NCBI RefSeq assembly: GCF_000725805.1 | Contig: NZ_JOFT01000057.1 | Span: 1-25,897 of the forward strand | Source: Streptomyces xanthophaeus | Lineage (GTDB): Bacteria > Actinomycetota > Actinomycetes > Streptomycetales > Streptomycetaceae | DNA length: 25,897 nucleotides | Reading direction: 5' to 3' | Shown: piece by piece, positions 13,831 through 20,607 of the stretch | Layout of the letters: each line of letters starts with the position of its first letter | Position numbering within the stretch: position 1 is the first letter of the stretch | Notes under the pieces: model-generated | The model's database searches: none | Seen by the model: the letters and a program-made list of their open reading frames with translations, nothing else | Told to the model about the DNA's origin: nothing | Made by a program: the position numbers and the translations under genes

Positions 13831-14709
13831 ATGGCGACGTCGAACACCCCCTTGTATGTGGCTGCCGATATCCACGGGCACCGGGCCGAGTTCCGTGAAG
13901 TGCTCCGTGATGCGGGGCTGGCCGACCGCGCGGGCCGGTGGACCGGGGCCGACGCCCGGCTGTGGCTGCTCGGCGACTACGTCGACCGCGGCCCCGACGG
14001 CCTCGGCGTCATCGAGGACGTCCGCAGGCTCACCGACGAGGCCGCGGCAGCCGGTGGCCGGGTCGGGGCCCTGCTGGGCAACCACGAGGTGCAACTGCTC
14101 GCCGCCCACCGCTTCGGCGCCGCGTCCGTCGAGGGGTGGGACGAGCCCGGGGGCTTCCGGGGCGGCTGGGCCCGCTTCGGCGGCTGCGAGGACGACCTGC
14201 GCAGGCTCGGACCGGAACACATCGCCTGGGTGCTCGCCCTGCCCGCGGTCGCCCGCGTGGACGAATACCTCCTCATCCACTCCGACACCGCGCGCTACGT
14301 CGAACTCGGACCGACCGTCGACGAGGTCAACGCCGCCGTGTCCGCTGCGCTGAACTCCACGGACACCGGTACCTGGCTCGACTTCTGCGAACGGATCAGC
14401 GACCGGGGGGCGTTCCGCGCAGCGGAGCCCGCGCACCCCGGTGATCCCGTATCGCTCATGCTGCGCACCTTCGGCGGCGACGTGCTCGTCCACGGTCACA
14501 GCACGCTGACGAAGCACTTCGGCGTAGCGCCCTCGGACGTCCACGAAGCCCTGCGGTACGCCGATGACCGGGTCGTCGCCGTCGACGGCGGGGTGTACGA
14601 GGGAGGCCGCATCCTGCTCTCCCGCCTCGACGCGGGCGGCGGCTCGCGCACAAGCGCGGAGCAGGACACGGTGGTTGCCCAGGTCAGTACGGGAGCCCAG
14701 CCGACGTAG
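13831..14709 (+). CDS. Calcineurin-like metallophosphoesterase (PPP type)
   Basis: A 292-residue phosphoesterase with the complete dinuclear metal motif set in order: D13-I-H15-G-H17, G48-D49-Y-V-D52-R-G54, G83-N84-H85-E86, H150 (LLIHSD) and V-H221-G-H223. The spacing is that of PPP-family enzymes such as bacterial PrpA/ApaH relatives, which act on phosphoproteins or dinucleoside polyphosphates. The last 25 residues are Gly/Ser/Thr-rich and probably disordered. The GDYVDRG form favours protein-phosphatase or Ap4A-type activity over nucleotidase; the substrate is not determinable. The PlsC gene follows after 29 bp and may be co-transcribed. Confidence 0.92.
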   Translation: MATSNTPLYVAADIHGHRAEFREVLRDAGLADRAGRWTGADARLWLLGDYVDRGPDGLGVIEDVRRLTDEAAAAGGRVGALLGNHEVQLLAAHRFGAASVEGWDEPGGFRGGWARFGGCEDDLRRLGPEHIAWVLALPAVARVDEYLLIHSDTARYVELGPTVDEVNAAVSAALNSTDTGTWLDFCERISDRGAFRAAEPAHPGDPVSLMLRTFGGDVLVHGHSTLTKHFGVAPSDVHEALRYADDRVVAVDGGVYEGGRILLSRLDAGGGSRTSAEQDTVVAQVSTGAQPT

Positions 14710-14738
14710 GCCCGGCACTGGGTACCGAGGCGGCAAAG

Positions 14739-15524
14739 ATGAGTACGGCGACTCAGGCTCCCGCGCCACCCGCCGTCGACGATGTGGACGACACCGTCGA
14801 GACCGGGAGACCTTCCATGCTCAGCCGCATCGCCGACATGCTGGTACCCGCGTTCGGGCGCCTGTCGGTGACCACCGACACCGGCACCACGCTCGAACCG
14901 GGCAGCATCCTCGCCGCGAACCACACCTCGCTCGCGGACCCGGCCGTCGTGCTCGCCGCCCTGCACCGCCTCGGCGTCGAGCCGGTCGTCATGGCGGCCG
15001 CCGGCCTGTGGCGGGTCCCGGTCCTCGGCCGCGCCCTCGCCCGCGGGGGCCACATCCCGGTGCACCGCGGGGACCGGCGGGCCGCGGCCGCGCTCGACGC
15101 CGCGGCAGAAGCCCTGGAACAGGGCAGGCTGGTCCTCATCTACGCCGAAGGCGGCCTACCGCTCCGCAAGGACGCAGCCGAGGCCGCCCCCGGCACCTTC
15201 CGCAGCGGACTCGCCCGCCTCGCCGAGCGCACCGGAGCTCCCGTCGTCCCCGTCGGACAGGCCGGCGCCCGCCGCATCACCTCCGGAAGCGTCGCCAAGC
15301 AGCTCGCGGGCGTGGCCACCGCACCGCTGCGCCGCCCGGACCTGCACGTGCACGTGGCGGCTCCGCTGCGGCTGACCGGCGACCACCAGGTGCGCACGAC
15401 GAAGGCCCGGGCCGCGGTGACCGGTGCGTGGCGCACGGCGGCAGCCCGGCTGGGAGAGCCCGCCGCACTCGCCGCGTACGCCGCCGAGGCCTCCCATGGC
15501 CACAGCGAGCGCGTGGCGGCGTAG
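14739..15524 (+). CDS. PlsC-type lysophospholipid acyltransferase
   Basis: A 261-residue 1-acylglycerol-3-phosphate acyltransferase-like enzyme. Block I is N-H62-T-S-L-A-D67 (HX4D catalytic pair) preceded by ILAANHTSLADPAVVLAAL. Block II is GGHIPVHRGDR (103-113). Block III is YAEGGLPLRKD, where the family usually has PEGT; the second part of the motif is therefore altered. A helical N-terminus and hydrophobic stretches suggest peripheral membrane association. It probably acylates a lysophospholipid or related acceptor. A GAGGCGG site precedes ATG 14739. It may share a transcript with the phosphoesterase. Confidence 0.88.
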   Translation: MSTATQAPAPPAVDDVDDTVETGRPSMLSRIADMLVPAFGRLSVTTDTGTTLEPGSILAANHTSLADPAVVLAALHRLGVEPVVMAAAGLWRVPVLGRALARGGHIPVHRGDRRAAAALDAAAEALEQGRLVLIYAEGGLPLRKDAAEAAPGTFRSGLARLAERTGAPVVPVGQAGARRITSGSVAKQLAGVATAPLRRPDLHVHVAAPLRLTGDHQVRTTKARAAVTGAWRTAAARLGEPAALAAYAAEASHGHSERVAA

Positions 15525-15609
15525 GGGGACACGGCGGCCGGGGCGGCGTAGGCTCGTGGCCAGGGCGCAGCGGCCGCCGGCCGGAGCCGTACGAGACCGC
15601 GGGAGGACC

Positions 15610-16662
15610 ATGACCGCGCTCGGTGACGTGATCGAGATCGACGGCCGGACCCTCCTGGTCCTCGGGCAGGAACTGGACGTCGAGCACGGTCAGCCGGACG
15701 TCGCCAACGCCCTCGTGCACCGCGCCGGAAACACGCTCGTGCTCGTCGACACCGGCGTCACGGCGGCCTTCCGGGCGGCCCTGCGGGAGGCGGCCGACCG
15801 GGTCGGGCCCTGGTCGCGGGCGCTGGTACTGACCACGCACGGCCATCTCGACCACGTCGGCAACAACGACCTGGCCGACGAGCTCGGTGTGCCGGTCGAG
15901 CATTACGTCCCTGCCCTTGACCTCGACCAGATGCGGGACCCGAAGACGTACTGGGTGCGCTCCTTCGACCGCATCGCCGGATCGGCGCCGCTCGCCGCGC
16001 CGCCTGCAGTCGTGGCCGACAGCGTGGTGTCGCTCTTCCGGCCGATGCGGCCCTTCGGCGCGACGACCCGGACCTACGAGGAGCTACCGCTGGAGCGCAT
16101 CCGGATCGGGCTGCTCCGATTCACTGGCTGGACCTTCGCCGACGGCGCGGTCCGCGTGCTGCGCAGCCAGGGGCACTGCGCCGGGCATGTGATCGTGCAC
16201 CTGAGCGACTGCGGCGTCCTCCACCTGTCCGACGAGGGCAACGGACCCTGCGGTGCCATGGCCGACGCCGACCAGCTCAAGATCCAGACCGTGCTCGGCG
16301 CCGCCGCCGTCCTCTTGGAGGAGGGCGAAGCCGAGATCCTCACCGACGGGCACACCTTCGCCGTGCGCCGGGGCCCGGAGGCGGTGTCCTACCTGGACGG
16401 CCTGCTGGCCCAGGCCACTGCCCTGCAGGAGGCGGCGCTCAGGCTGACCGGGGCGGGCGGCCAGGTCCGGCCCGGCACGTTCACGACCCGCTACGCGGAA
16501 GCCATCGCCGAACTGGGGGTCGGCGGCGCGAACCCGAATGCGATGTTCACCGCCATGATGACGGTCAACCAGCTCCGCGAGCTCGGCCTGCGCCCGGAGT
16601 CCGACGCCGCCGACGCCCCTTGGTCCCGCCCGACGCTCCCGGGCGATCAGCGAGGAGCATGA
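15610..16662 (+). CDS. MBL-fold metallo-hydrolase
   Basis: A 350-residue metallo-beta-lactamase-fold protein with the metal-binding core TTH77-G-H79-L-D81-H82-VGNN, H193 in SQGHCAGH and D208 in HLSDEGNG, plus a late TDGHTF histidine. This is the glyoxalase II/lactonase-like type. The chain is longer than a minimal MBL domain, and the last 100 residues are helical (VSYLDGLLAQATALQEAALR onward). GGGAGGA lies before ATG 15610, and a TAGGCT near 15551 may be the -10 box, giving a leader of about 50 nt. Substrate unknown. A hairpin follows the gene. Confidence 0.9.
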   Translation: MTALGDVIEIDGRTLLVLGQELDVEHGQPDVANALVHRAGNTLVLVDTGVTAAFRAALREAADRVGPWSRALVLTTHGHLDHVGNNDLADELGVPVEHYVPALDLDQMRDPKTYWVRSFDRIAGSAPLAAPPAVVADSVVSLFRPMRPFGATTRTYEELPLERIRIGLLRFTGWTFADGAVRVLRSQGHCAGHVIVHLSDCGVLHLSDEGNGPCGAMADADQLKIQTVLGAAAVLLEEGEAEILTDGHTFAVRRGPEAVSYLDGLLAQATALQEAALRLTGAGGQVRPGTFTTRYAEAIAELGVGGANPNAMFTAMMTVNQLRELGLRPESDAADAPWSRPTLPGDQRGA

Positions 16663-16673
16663 CGCGCGATTCG

Positions 16674-16702
16674 CCGGCCCGCCGTAGGCGGAGGTCAGCC
16701 GG
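16674..16702 (+). terminator. Two-part hairpin after the MBL gene
   Basis: CCGGC (16674-16678) and CCGCC (16679-16683), a GTA loop, then GGCGG (16687-16691) and GCCGG (16698-16702), with a 6-nt bulge. It begins 12 nt after the stop codon. The remaining 16703-16924 gap to the convergent gene shows no supported feature. Confidence 0.5.
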
Positions 16703-16924
16703 TGTGACGAGGGTGCCCCTTGTCGAGGAGGTCGGGCCCTGTCCCGCTGAACGTGAGGGTGGTCTTCTCGGGCGGCATGGCGGTCCTGTTCGGGGTGGTC
16801 GGCGATCACTGCGTGGTGGCGTACTGCGTGCCGAGCATGATGGCGGGCTTCAGAGGCGTCGCCGCCCCTGATGTTCCGCTCTTTCGTGGCTGGGCGACGC
16901 GGTGGACGGAAGGGACTGGGCGGG

Positions 16925-17467
16925 TCAGGAGGAGTAGCGGGTGACCCTGATCAGCTTGCACTCGTACGTGTCGCCGCTCTTGGCGTCGCCCGCGACGGCG
17001 TAGCCGAACGCACCGGCGTGCTCGTCGGTGAACTTCTGGCCCGGGGCCAGGATCTCGGCGTGGGCGTAGAGGTCGGCCTTCTTCGCGCCGTTGACGAGGA
17101 TCTCGCCCTCGGCGGAGTAGGTGTAGCGGCGGTCGCCGGAGTTCGTGAACTCCACCGAAGCCAGCAGCTCCTTGACGCCGTAGTCCTTGCTGATCACCTT
17201 GCAGTCGCCGAGCTTGGCGTCCTTGGTGATGTCCGGCTCGTCGCGCGCGCCCGGGGTGTCGGCGCTGCCGAACTGCGCGGAGTCGTAGCTCTGGTCCCGC
17301 TTCCTCGACACGTCGTCAGTGGCTTTGTCGACAAGGGCCGTGCAGCCGCAGACGAGCATCAGGCCGAGTGCCGTGGGGATGCCGCAGCCCAGGACGATCT
17401 TCCTGCCGTTGGAGGAGCCGGGATCGGGTGCAGGGCGATGCGGGGGTTGCTGAGCGTATCCAGACAA
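16925..17467 (-). CDS. Small membrane-anchored or lipoprotein-like protein
   Basis: A 180-residue protein. The N-terminus is a Pro-rich cytoplasmic stretch (AQQPPHRPAPDPGSSNGRK), followed by one hydrophobic segment at about 23-44 ending in CGCTAL. The outer part (KLGDCKVISKDYGVKELLAS, VEFTNSGDRRYTYSAEGEIL, YECKLIRVTRYSS) looks like an FxLYD/immunoglobulin-like beta domain with two cysteines that may pair. The start is TTG 17467 with an AAGGA site nearby. Similar proteins are common single-copy surface proteins in Streptomyces; role unknown. The gene is divergent from the HTH gene at 17609. Confidence 0.78.
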   Translation of the reverse strand: MSGYAQQPPHRPAPDPGSSNGRKIVLGCGIPTALGLMLVCGCTALVDKATDDVSRKRDQSYDSAQFGSADTPGARDEPDITKDAKLGDCKVISKDYGVKELLASVEFTNSGDRRYTYSAEGEILVNGAKKADLYAHAEILAPGQKFTDEHAGAFGYAVAGDAKSGDTYECKLIRVTRYSS

Positions 17468-17608
17468 GATGGAGTGTCCTTGAACGGCCGGGTCCCCAGC
17501 TCATGCGTTGCGGCGCGATGCGGAGGGGCGGCTCATCATGACAGACGCGGTAGCAACTCGCACAGCCGCATTACAGGCGCGTGATCAAAGTTGAGACAAG
17601 GGCGGCAT

Positions 17609-18043
17609 ATGAAGATCACCATGAGCGGGAGCGGGGTCACCGTGGAGGACTTCCCCGGGTACGAGGGCCACAGCTTCATCGTCGGTTTTCCGGCCGGCGG
17701 TGTGAAACCGAACGGCTTCTACGTCAAGGCCCCCGACGAGCGACCCGTCACCGCGACCTGGCTACGCCGCCTCCCCCTGGACAGGCTGCTGCGCGTGGCG
17801 GCCGAAGCACGCGCCGCCGAGATGGCCGAGGCGGTCAACGTCGCCCCCGCGACCGAAGGGCGCCCCTACGGCGGCGGCAACGAACACCTCGGCAAGGTCG
17901 CCGAGGTCTACCGGTGGGCCACCGAACGCAACATCCCGCCGCGCCGCGCCATCGCCACCCGCTGGGCCCGCTCAGAAGCCACGGCGGGCCGCTGGATCGC
18001 CGAAGCCCGGAAGAAGGGCGTCCTCCCTCCGGCGGGGAGGTAG
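17609..18043 (+). CDS. Short HTH-tail protein of the Streptomyces phage/plasmid-like type
   Basis: A 144-residue protein. The N-terminal half (MKITMSGSGVTVEDFPGYEG to VTATWLRRLPLDRLLRVAAE) is a small beta-rich module. The C-terminal half, EHLGKVAEVYRWATERNIPP followed by RRAIATRWARSEATAGRWIA and EARKKGVLPP, is a helix-turn-helix used by many Streptomyces accessory proteins of unknown function. ATG 17609 is chosen for an AGGGCGG site 6 nt upstream. DNA binding is likely but its target is unknown. It may be a leftover of an integrated element; no integrase is present. Confidence 0.75.
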   Translation: MKITMSGSGVTVEDFPGYEGHSFIVGFPAGGVKPNGFYVKAPDERPVTATWLRRLPLDRLLRVAAEARAAEMAEAVNVAPATEGRPYGGGNEHLGKVAEVYRWATERNIPPRRAIATRWARSEATAGRWIAEARKKGVLPPAGR

Positions 18044-18163
18044 TTCGCAGGTGCGCTGCCGCCGGACGAGCCGCGCGGCGAGGGCGTGGCGGGGCTCGCG
18101 GATCCGTGCGCGTCGAAGAAACCCCGGCCGGAGGCGAATCCTTTCCGGACCTCCCCGACTCTT

Positions 18164-18195
18164 ATCTGCGTAACCGGCCGAACGGGCCGGCAGAT
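18164..18195 (+). promoter_or_regulatory. Leader hairpin abutting a Shine-Dalgarno site
   Basis: A nested hairpin: ATCTG (18164-18168) with CAGAT (18191-18195), and CCGGCC (18174-18179) with GGCCGG (18185-18190), loop GAACG. The AAGGAGG ribosome site at 18197-18203 starts 2 nt after it. The stem could control ribosome access to the 18212 ORF or act as a DNA operator. Confidence 0.5.
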
Positions 18196-18211
18196 GAAGG
18201 AGGAAACGCGG

Positions 18212-18301
18212 ATGATGGTCACTGGCCTGGTAGTGGTGGCAGCCCTGCTCGTGGGCGCGTGCAGCTGGCACCTGATGCGGCGCTACAAGGGCCGGAGCTG
18301 A
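18212..18301 (+). CDS. 29-residue single-helix membrane peptide
   Basis: An excellent AAGGAGG site, 8 nt before ATG 18212, drives a 29-codon frame: MMVTGLVVVAALLVGACSWH then LMRRYKGRS. The first 20 residues form one hydrophobic helix with a cysteine at position 17, and the tail is strongly basic. The VGAC context also resembles a short lipobox, but only 12 residues follow it. The gene ends 43 nt before the ECF sigma gene and could sit on the same transcript. Being so short it is easily missed; the ribosome site is the main evidence. It may be a membrane partner or sensor peptide, which is inference. Confidence 0.65.
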   Translation: MMVTGLVVVAALLVGACSWHLMRRYKGRS

Positions 18302-18344
18302 CCGGCGCCTGCGCGCGGGGAAGCCTCTCGGATATGAGCAGCAC

Positions 18345-18944
18345 ATGAAACAGCACTTTTCCTGGCCGGACGATCGGCTCATCAAGGCCGCTCAGGACGG
18401 CGACGCCACATCGCTCACCACCGTGGTCCTGCAATCGCAGCCCCATGTGCGCAAGTTCGCGCTCTCGCTGTGCGCCTCGCCGCAGGACGCGGAGGACGCG
18501 GCCCAGGAGGCGCTGATCATCCTCTACCGGAAGATCGGCACCTTGCGGGCGACCGGTGCGCTCGCCTCGTGGATGTTCCGGATCGTGCGCAACGAATGCC
18601 TCCGGCAGGTACGGGTGCTCGTCTCGCGCAGGGACGAGGCGTCGGCCGAAACGGAGGTGCCCGCGGACCGGTCCGCCGAGGAGACGGTGCTCCACAGGCT
18701 GGAGGTGGAACGGATCGCGGCTGCGGTCAGTGCGCTTCCCCGTGACCAGCGGCAGGTCCTGATCATGCGTGACATACAGGGCCTGCCGGGCAGGACCGTC
18801 GCCCAATCGCTCGGCCTGAGCGGCGCCGCGATGAAATCACGGCTGCACAGAGCGCGCGCGGCGCTGCGTGACGCCCTGGACGCGCCCGACCGGGCACCCG
18901 ATCGAACCGTCGACCAAGGAACGGGAGGAGACGTACGACCGTGA
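18345..18944 (+). CDS. ECF-type RNA polymerase sigma factor
   Basis: A 199-residue sigma-70 family factor of the extracytoplasmic-function group. Region 2 spans about 11-92 (DAEDAAQEALIILYRKIGTL, ALASWMFRIVRNECLRQVRV) and region 4 about 122-176 (LPRDQRQVLIMRDIQGLPGR, then TVAQSLGLSGAAMKSRLHRA). A charged linker (SRRDEASAETEVPADRSAEE) joins them. No extra C-terminal domain is present. ATG 18345 lacks a strong ribosome site, but TATGAG lies 6 nt upstream. Its stop overlaps the next start as GTGA, so the DUF2892-like protein is translated with it and is a candidate anti-sigma or sensor. No zinc-type anti-sigma (HxxxCxxC) is nearby. Confidence 0.93.
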   Translation: MKQHFSWPDDRLIKAAQDGDATSLTTVVLQSQPHVRKFALSLCASPQDAEDAAQEALIILYRKIGTLRATGALASWMFRIVRNECLRQVRVLVSRRDEASAETEVPADRSAEETVLHRLEVERIAAAVSALPRDQRQVLIMRDIQGLPGRTVAQSLGLSGAAMKSRLHRARAALRDALDAPDRAPDRTVDQGTGGDVRP

Positions 18945-19267
18945 ACACGATGAAGCCTGCGCGAGGGGACAACTCCCGCGTCACCACACAGCCCGGGGCG
19001 CCGGGGAGCAACTTCGCCAGCAAGTCCGTGCCGCGCCACCTGGCGCGCGGCGCCATCGGCTTCGGGCTGATCATCGGCTCGATCGCCCTGGTGCCCGTCG
19101 CCGGCCCGGTCACCTTGCTGGCGGCACCGTTGGCCCTGATCGCCTTCCGCGGCTGCCCCACGTGCTGGATGGTGGGCCTGGCGCAGACCGTCTCCCGTGG
19201 CCGCCTGGAGCGCCAGTGTGCGGACGGAGTCTGCACCCTCACCACGGCGCGCCCGGCGTCCCGGTGA
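18941..19267 (+). CDS. Cysteine-containing DUF2892-like membrane protein
   Basis: A 108-residue protein. A polar N-terminus of about 35 residues is followed by two hydrophobic segments, RGAIGFGLIIGSIALVPVAG and PVTLLAAPLALIAFRG, then CPTCWMVGLAQTV and a tail RLERQCADGVCTL. The R-G-LI-G and late CPxxxxxG layout resembles DUF2892 (the membrane part of YgaP), where a CP motif follows the second helix. Here there is a CPTC pair and a second CADGVC pair, which suggests redox or metal chemistry on one membrane face. The start GTG 18941 overlaps the sigma stop (GTGA). The genetic coupling suggests a regulatory partner of the sigma factor; this is inference. Confidence 0.8.
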   Translation: MNTMKPARGDNSRVTTQPGAPGSNFASKSVPRHLARGAIGFGLIIGSIALVPVAGPVTLLAAPLALIAFRGCPTCWMVGLAQTVSRGRLERQCADGVCTLTTARPASR

Positions 19268-19391
19268 CCGGCCGGGGCCGTGGGGCCGGCCTGGGTTGAC
19301 GCGGTGGCCGTTTCGGCCGCCGGTGCCGCCACCGCCGGGCCGGCCCCTGCAACAGCAATGGCCGTGACGGCCGTCATCGCCAGGGCGGTCG

Positions 19392-19525
19392 CTGGCCCGC
19401 CCGAGCAGGTGCTGCATGCCGTCCGGGGTCCTGTCCTCGGCCCACTCGGCGAGGTCCAGCAGTTCTTGCGCGGCAGGTCCGACAGCAGTCCGCGTACCAA
19501 CTGGCCCTCGAAGGCCTCCTGTCAG
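19392..19525 (-). pseudogene. IS701-type transposase N-terminal scrap
   Basis: On the minus strand EGQLVRGLLSDLPRKNCWT is followed, after a one-base frame change, by LAEWAEDRTPDGMQHLLGRA. Both match the N-terminal region of IS701-family transposases (RGLLxxLPRKNCW...TPDGMQHLL). No catalytic DDE region, terminal repeats or remaining element are visible. It is a relic with a frameshift. The 19268-19666 gap otherwise has an Ala-rich open frame of no clear coding value. Confidence 0.55.
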
Positions 19526-19666
19526 TGGGCAGGCTTTACGCTGTGACCTGCTGCCACCGCGTTATCTTCAGTCTTCACACACCGGTGATCAACGACGGCC
19601 GCACCCGTCTCCACAGCGCGTCAGGCTCGCGCAGCGTCTGTCCGCCGTCCTGTGTCTGGAGGACTT

Positions 19667-20071
19667 GTGCAACGTGGCGAGGTCTGGTGGGTCCAGTTCG
19701 ACGAGCGGAGGCTGGTCGTACTGCTGTCGGGAGACGACGCCTCCGGGATCCGGGTGATGCAGGTCGTCGCTCCGGCGGGCGTCGACATCAGCGGTCTGGG
19801 CATCGAAGTGATGGTGGGCGCCGGTGAAGGCGTGCCGTTCGACGGCGTGCTGCGGATCGCGTTCCCGCGTCCAGGCTTCACCCCTTGCACGTGGCTGACC
19901 ACTGTGTCACGGGACGACCTGATGGAGCGGGCGGCCGTCCTGTCCCCGGCGAAGCTCGGCGAGATCGACGATGCCCTCCGACTCGCTGAACAAGCGCAGG
20001 AGCAGACCCCGGCGACGACCGCGAAGCTCAGCGAGATGAGGGACGCCCTCCGTCTCGGCGAACTCGGGTAG
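19667..20071 (+). CDS. MazF/PemK-like toxin-fold protein with duplicated tail
   Basis: A 134-residue protein beginning VQRGEVWWVQFDERRLVVLL, the RGEVWxVxFD entry strand of MazF/PemK mRNA interferases. The core continues VMQVVAPAGVDISGLGIEVM and PFDGVLRIAFPRPGFTPCTW, and ends with VLSPAKLGEIDDALRLAEQ, the usual family C-terminal helix. That helix is then repeated as TTAKLSEMRDALRLGELG. GTG 19667 follows a GGAGG site. Typical MazF proteins cut RNA and are held by a small antitoxin encoded just upstream; none is seen in the preceding 400 bp. It may be a solitary MazF-fold protein or may have lost its partner. A very strong hairpin follows. Confidence 0.75.
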   Translation: MQRGEVWWVQFDERRLVVLLSGDDASGIRVMQVVAPAGVDISGLGIEVMVGAGEGVPFDGVLRIAFPRPGFTPCTWLTTVSRDDLMERAAVLSPAKLGEIDDALRLAEQAQEQTPATTAKLSEMRDALRLGELG

Positions 20072-20184
20072 AGGGAGAAGGGGCCGACGGCATGGGCGGT
20101 CCCGGCCAGATGGGATGTCCTGCCGGCCCGCTTCGTATGAGAGCCGGCGGTCCGGCGCCGGCAGCAGCTCCCGGTTCGGCGTGC

Positions 20185-20237
20185 CGGCCGCGTCCGTGGG
20201 CTGAGGACCCCCGTACCTCAGCCCACGGACGTGGCCG
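20185..20237 (+). terminator. Very strong 22-bp stem hairpin
   Basis: Positions 20185-20206 pair with 20216-20237 over 22 bp with one G-U wobble. The inner 16 pairs (from CGTCCGTGGGCTGAGG) are perfect, and the loop is the 9-nt ACCCCCGTA. It lies 114 nt after the mazF-like stop. It is probably a terminator or a processed RNA element, and it is the longest perfect inverted repeat found in the window. Confidence 0.8.
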
Positions 20238-20378
20238 TGCCGCTCGTGGTGAACCACGCGAGCGGTCTTGCTGCGAAGGTCTGACGCCATGGCGGCGTCG
20301 TGACCCCCGTGCCATCTGCCCAACAGCTTCGGTGTTCAGCCAGCTAGACGATCAACGTCCAGCGGGTGAGCACCTCTT

Positions 20379-20396
20379 CATCTAGTGAACTAGATG
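20379..20396. promoter_or_regulatory. 18-bp palindromic operator candidate 1
   Basis: CATCTAGT-GA-ACTAGATG is a perfect palindrome with core ATCTA-N6-TAGAT (20380-20395). An overlapping pair CTTCATC (20376-20382) and GATGAAG (20401-20407) forms a second inverted repeat. It lies 212 bp upstream of the XRE gene in locally AT-richer DNA. Confidence 0.65.
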
Positions 20397-20533
20397 GCTT
20401 GATGAAGATAAGTCCCCCCGCATGTGTTCTGTCAAGCGGCTGAGGGAGCGTCATATGCCGCCGTGGCGTGGGTCACTTTCTCCGAGGGCCGCTAGCCGGG
20501 TAGACGCACTTCGTTGCACTGTGTGGCGAGATC

Positions 20534-20551
20534 CATCTAGGTCAGTAGATA
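20534..20551. promoter_or_regulatory. Palindromic operator candidate 2, overlapping a -10-like box
   Basis: CATCTAG-GTCA-GTAGATA repeats the same core ATCTA-N6-TAGAT (20535-20550) with identical spacing. Its right arm overlaps GATAAT (20548-20553), a possible -10 box about 55 nt before the XRE start. It is probably the autoregulatory site of the XRE repressor. The rest of the 20072-20607 gap holds only the hairpin and operator 1. Confidence 0.65.
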
Positions 20552-20607
20552 ATGGGCGGTGGTTCAGCAGTGAAGTGCGAGTCCAGCAGTAGACGGGAGT
20601 ACTGACG

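Noticed and set aside
12729..13847. 372-codon minus-strand open frame
   Set aside because: Spans a gene end, an intergenic gap and the deoxyribosyltransferase-like gene in antisense; no coding signal of its own.
16663..16924. Small plus-strand frame reading VRVVFSGGMAVLFGVVGDHC
   Set aside because: It extends into the convergent 16925 gene and has no ribosome site or family resemblance.
19268..19390. Ala-rich frames resembling a signal peptide on the minus strand
   Set aside because: No cleavage context with a following mature domain; the frame runs antisense into the DUF2892-like gene.
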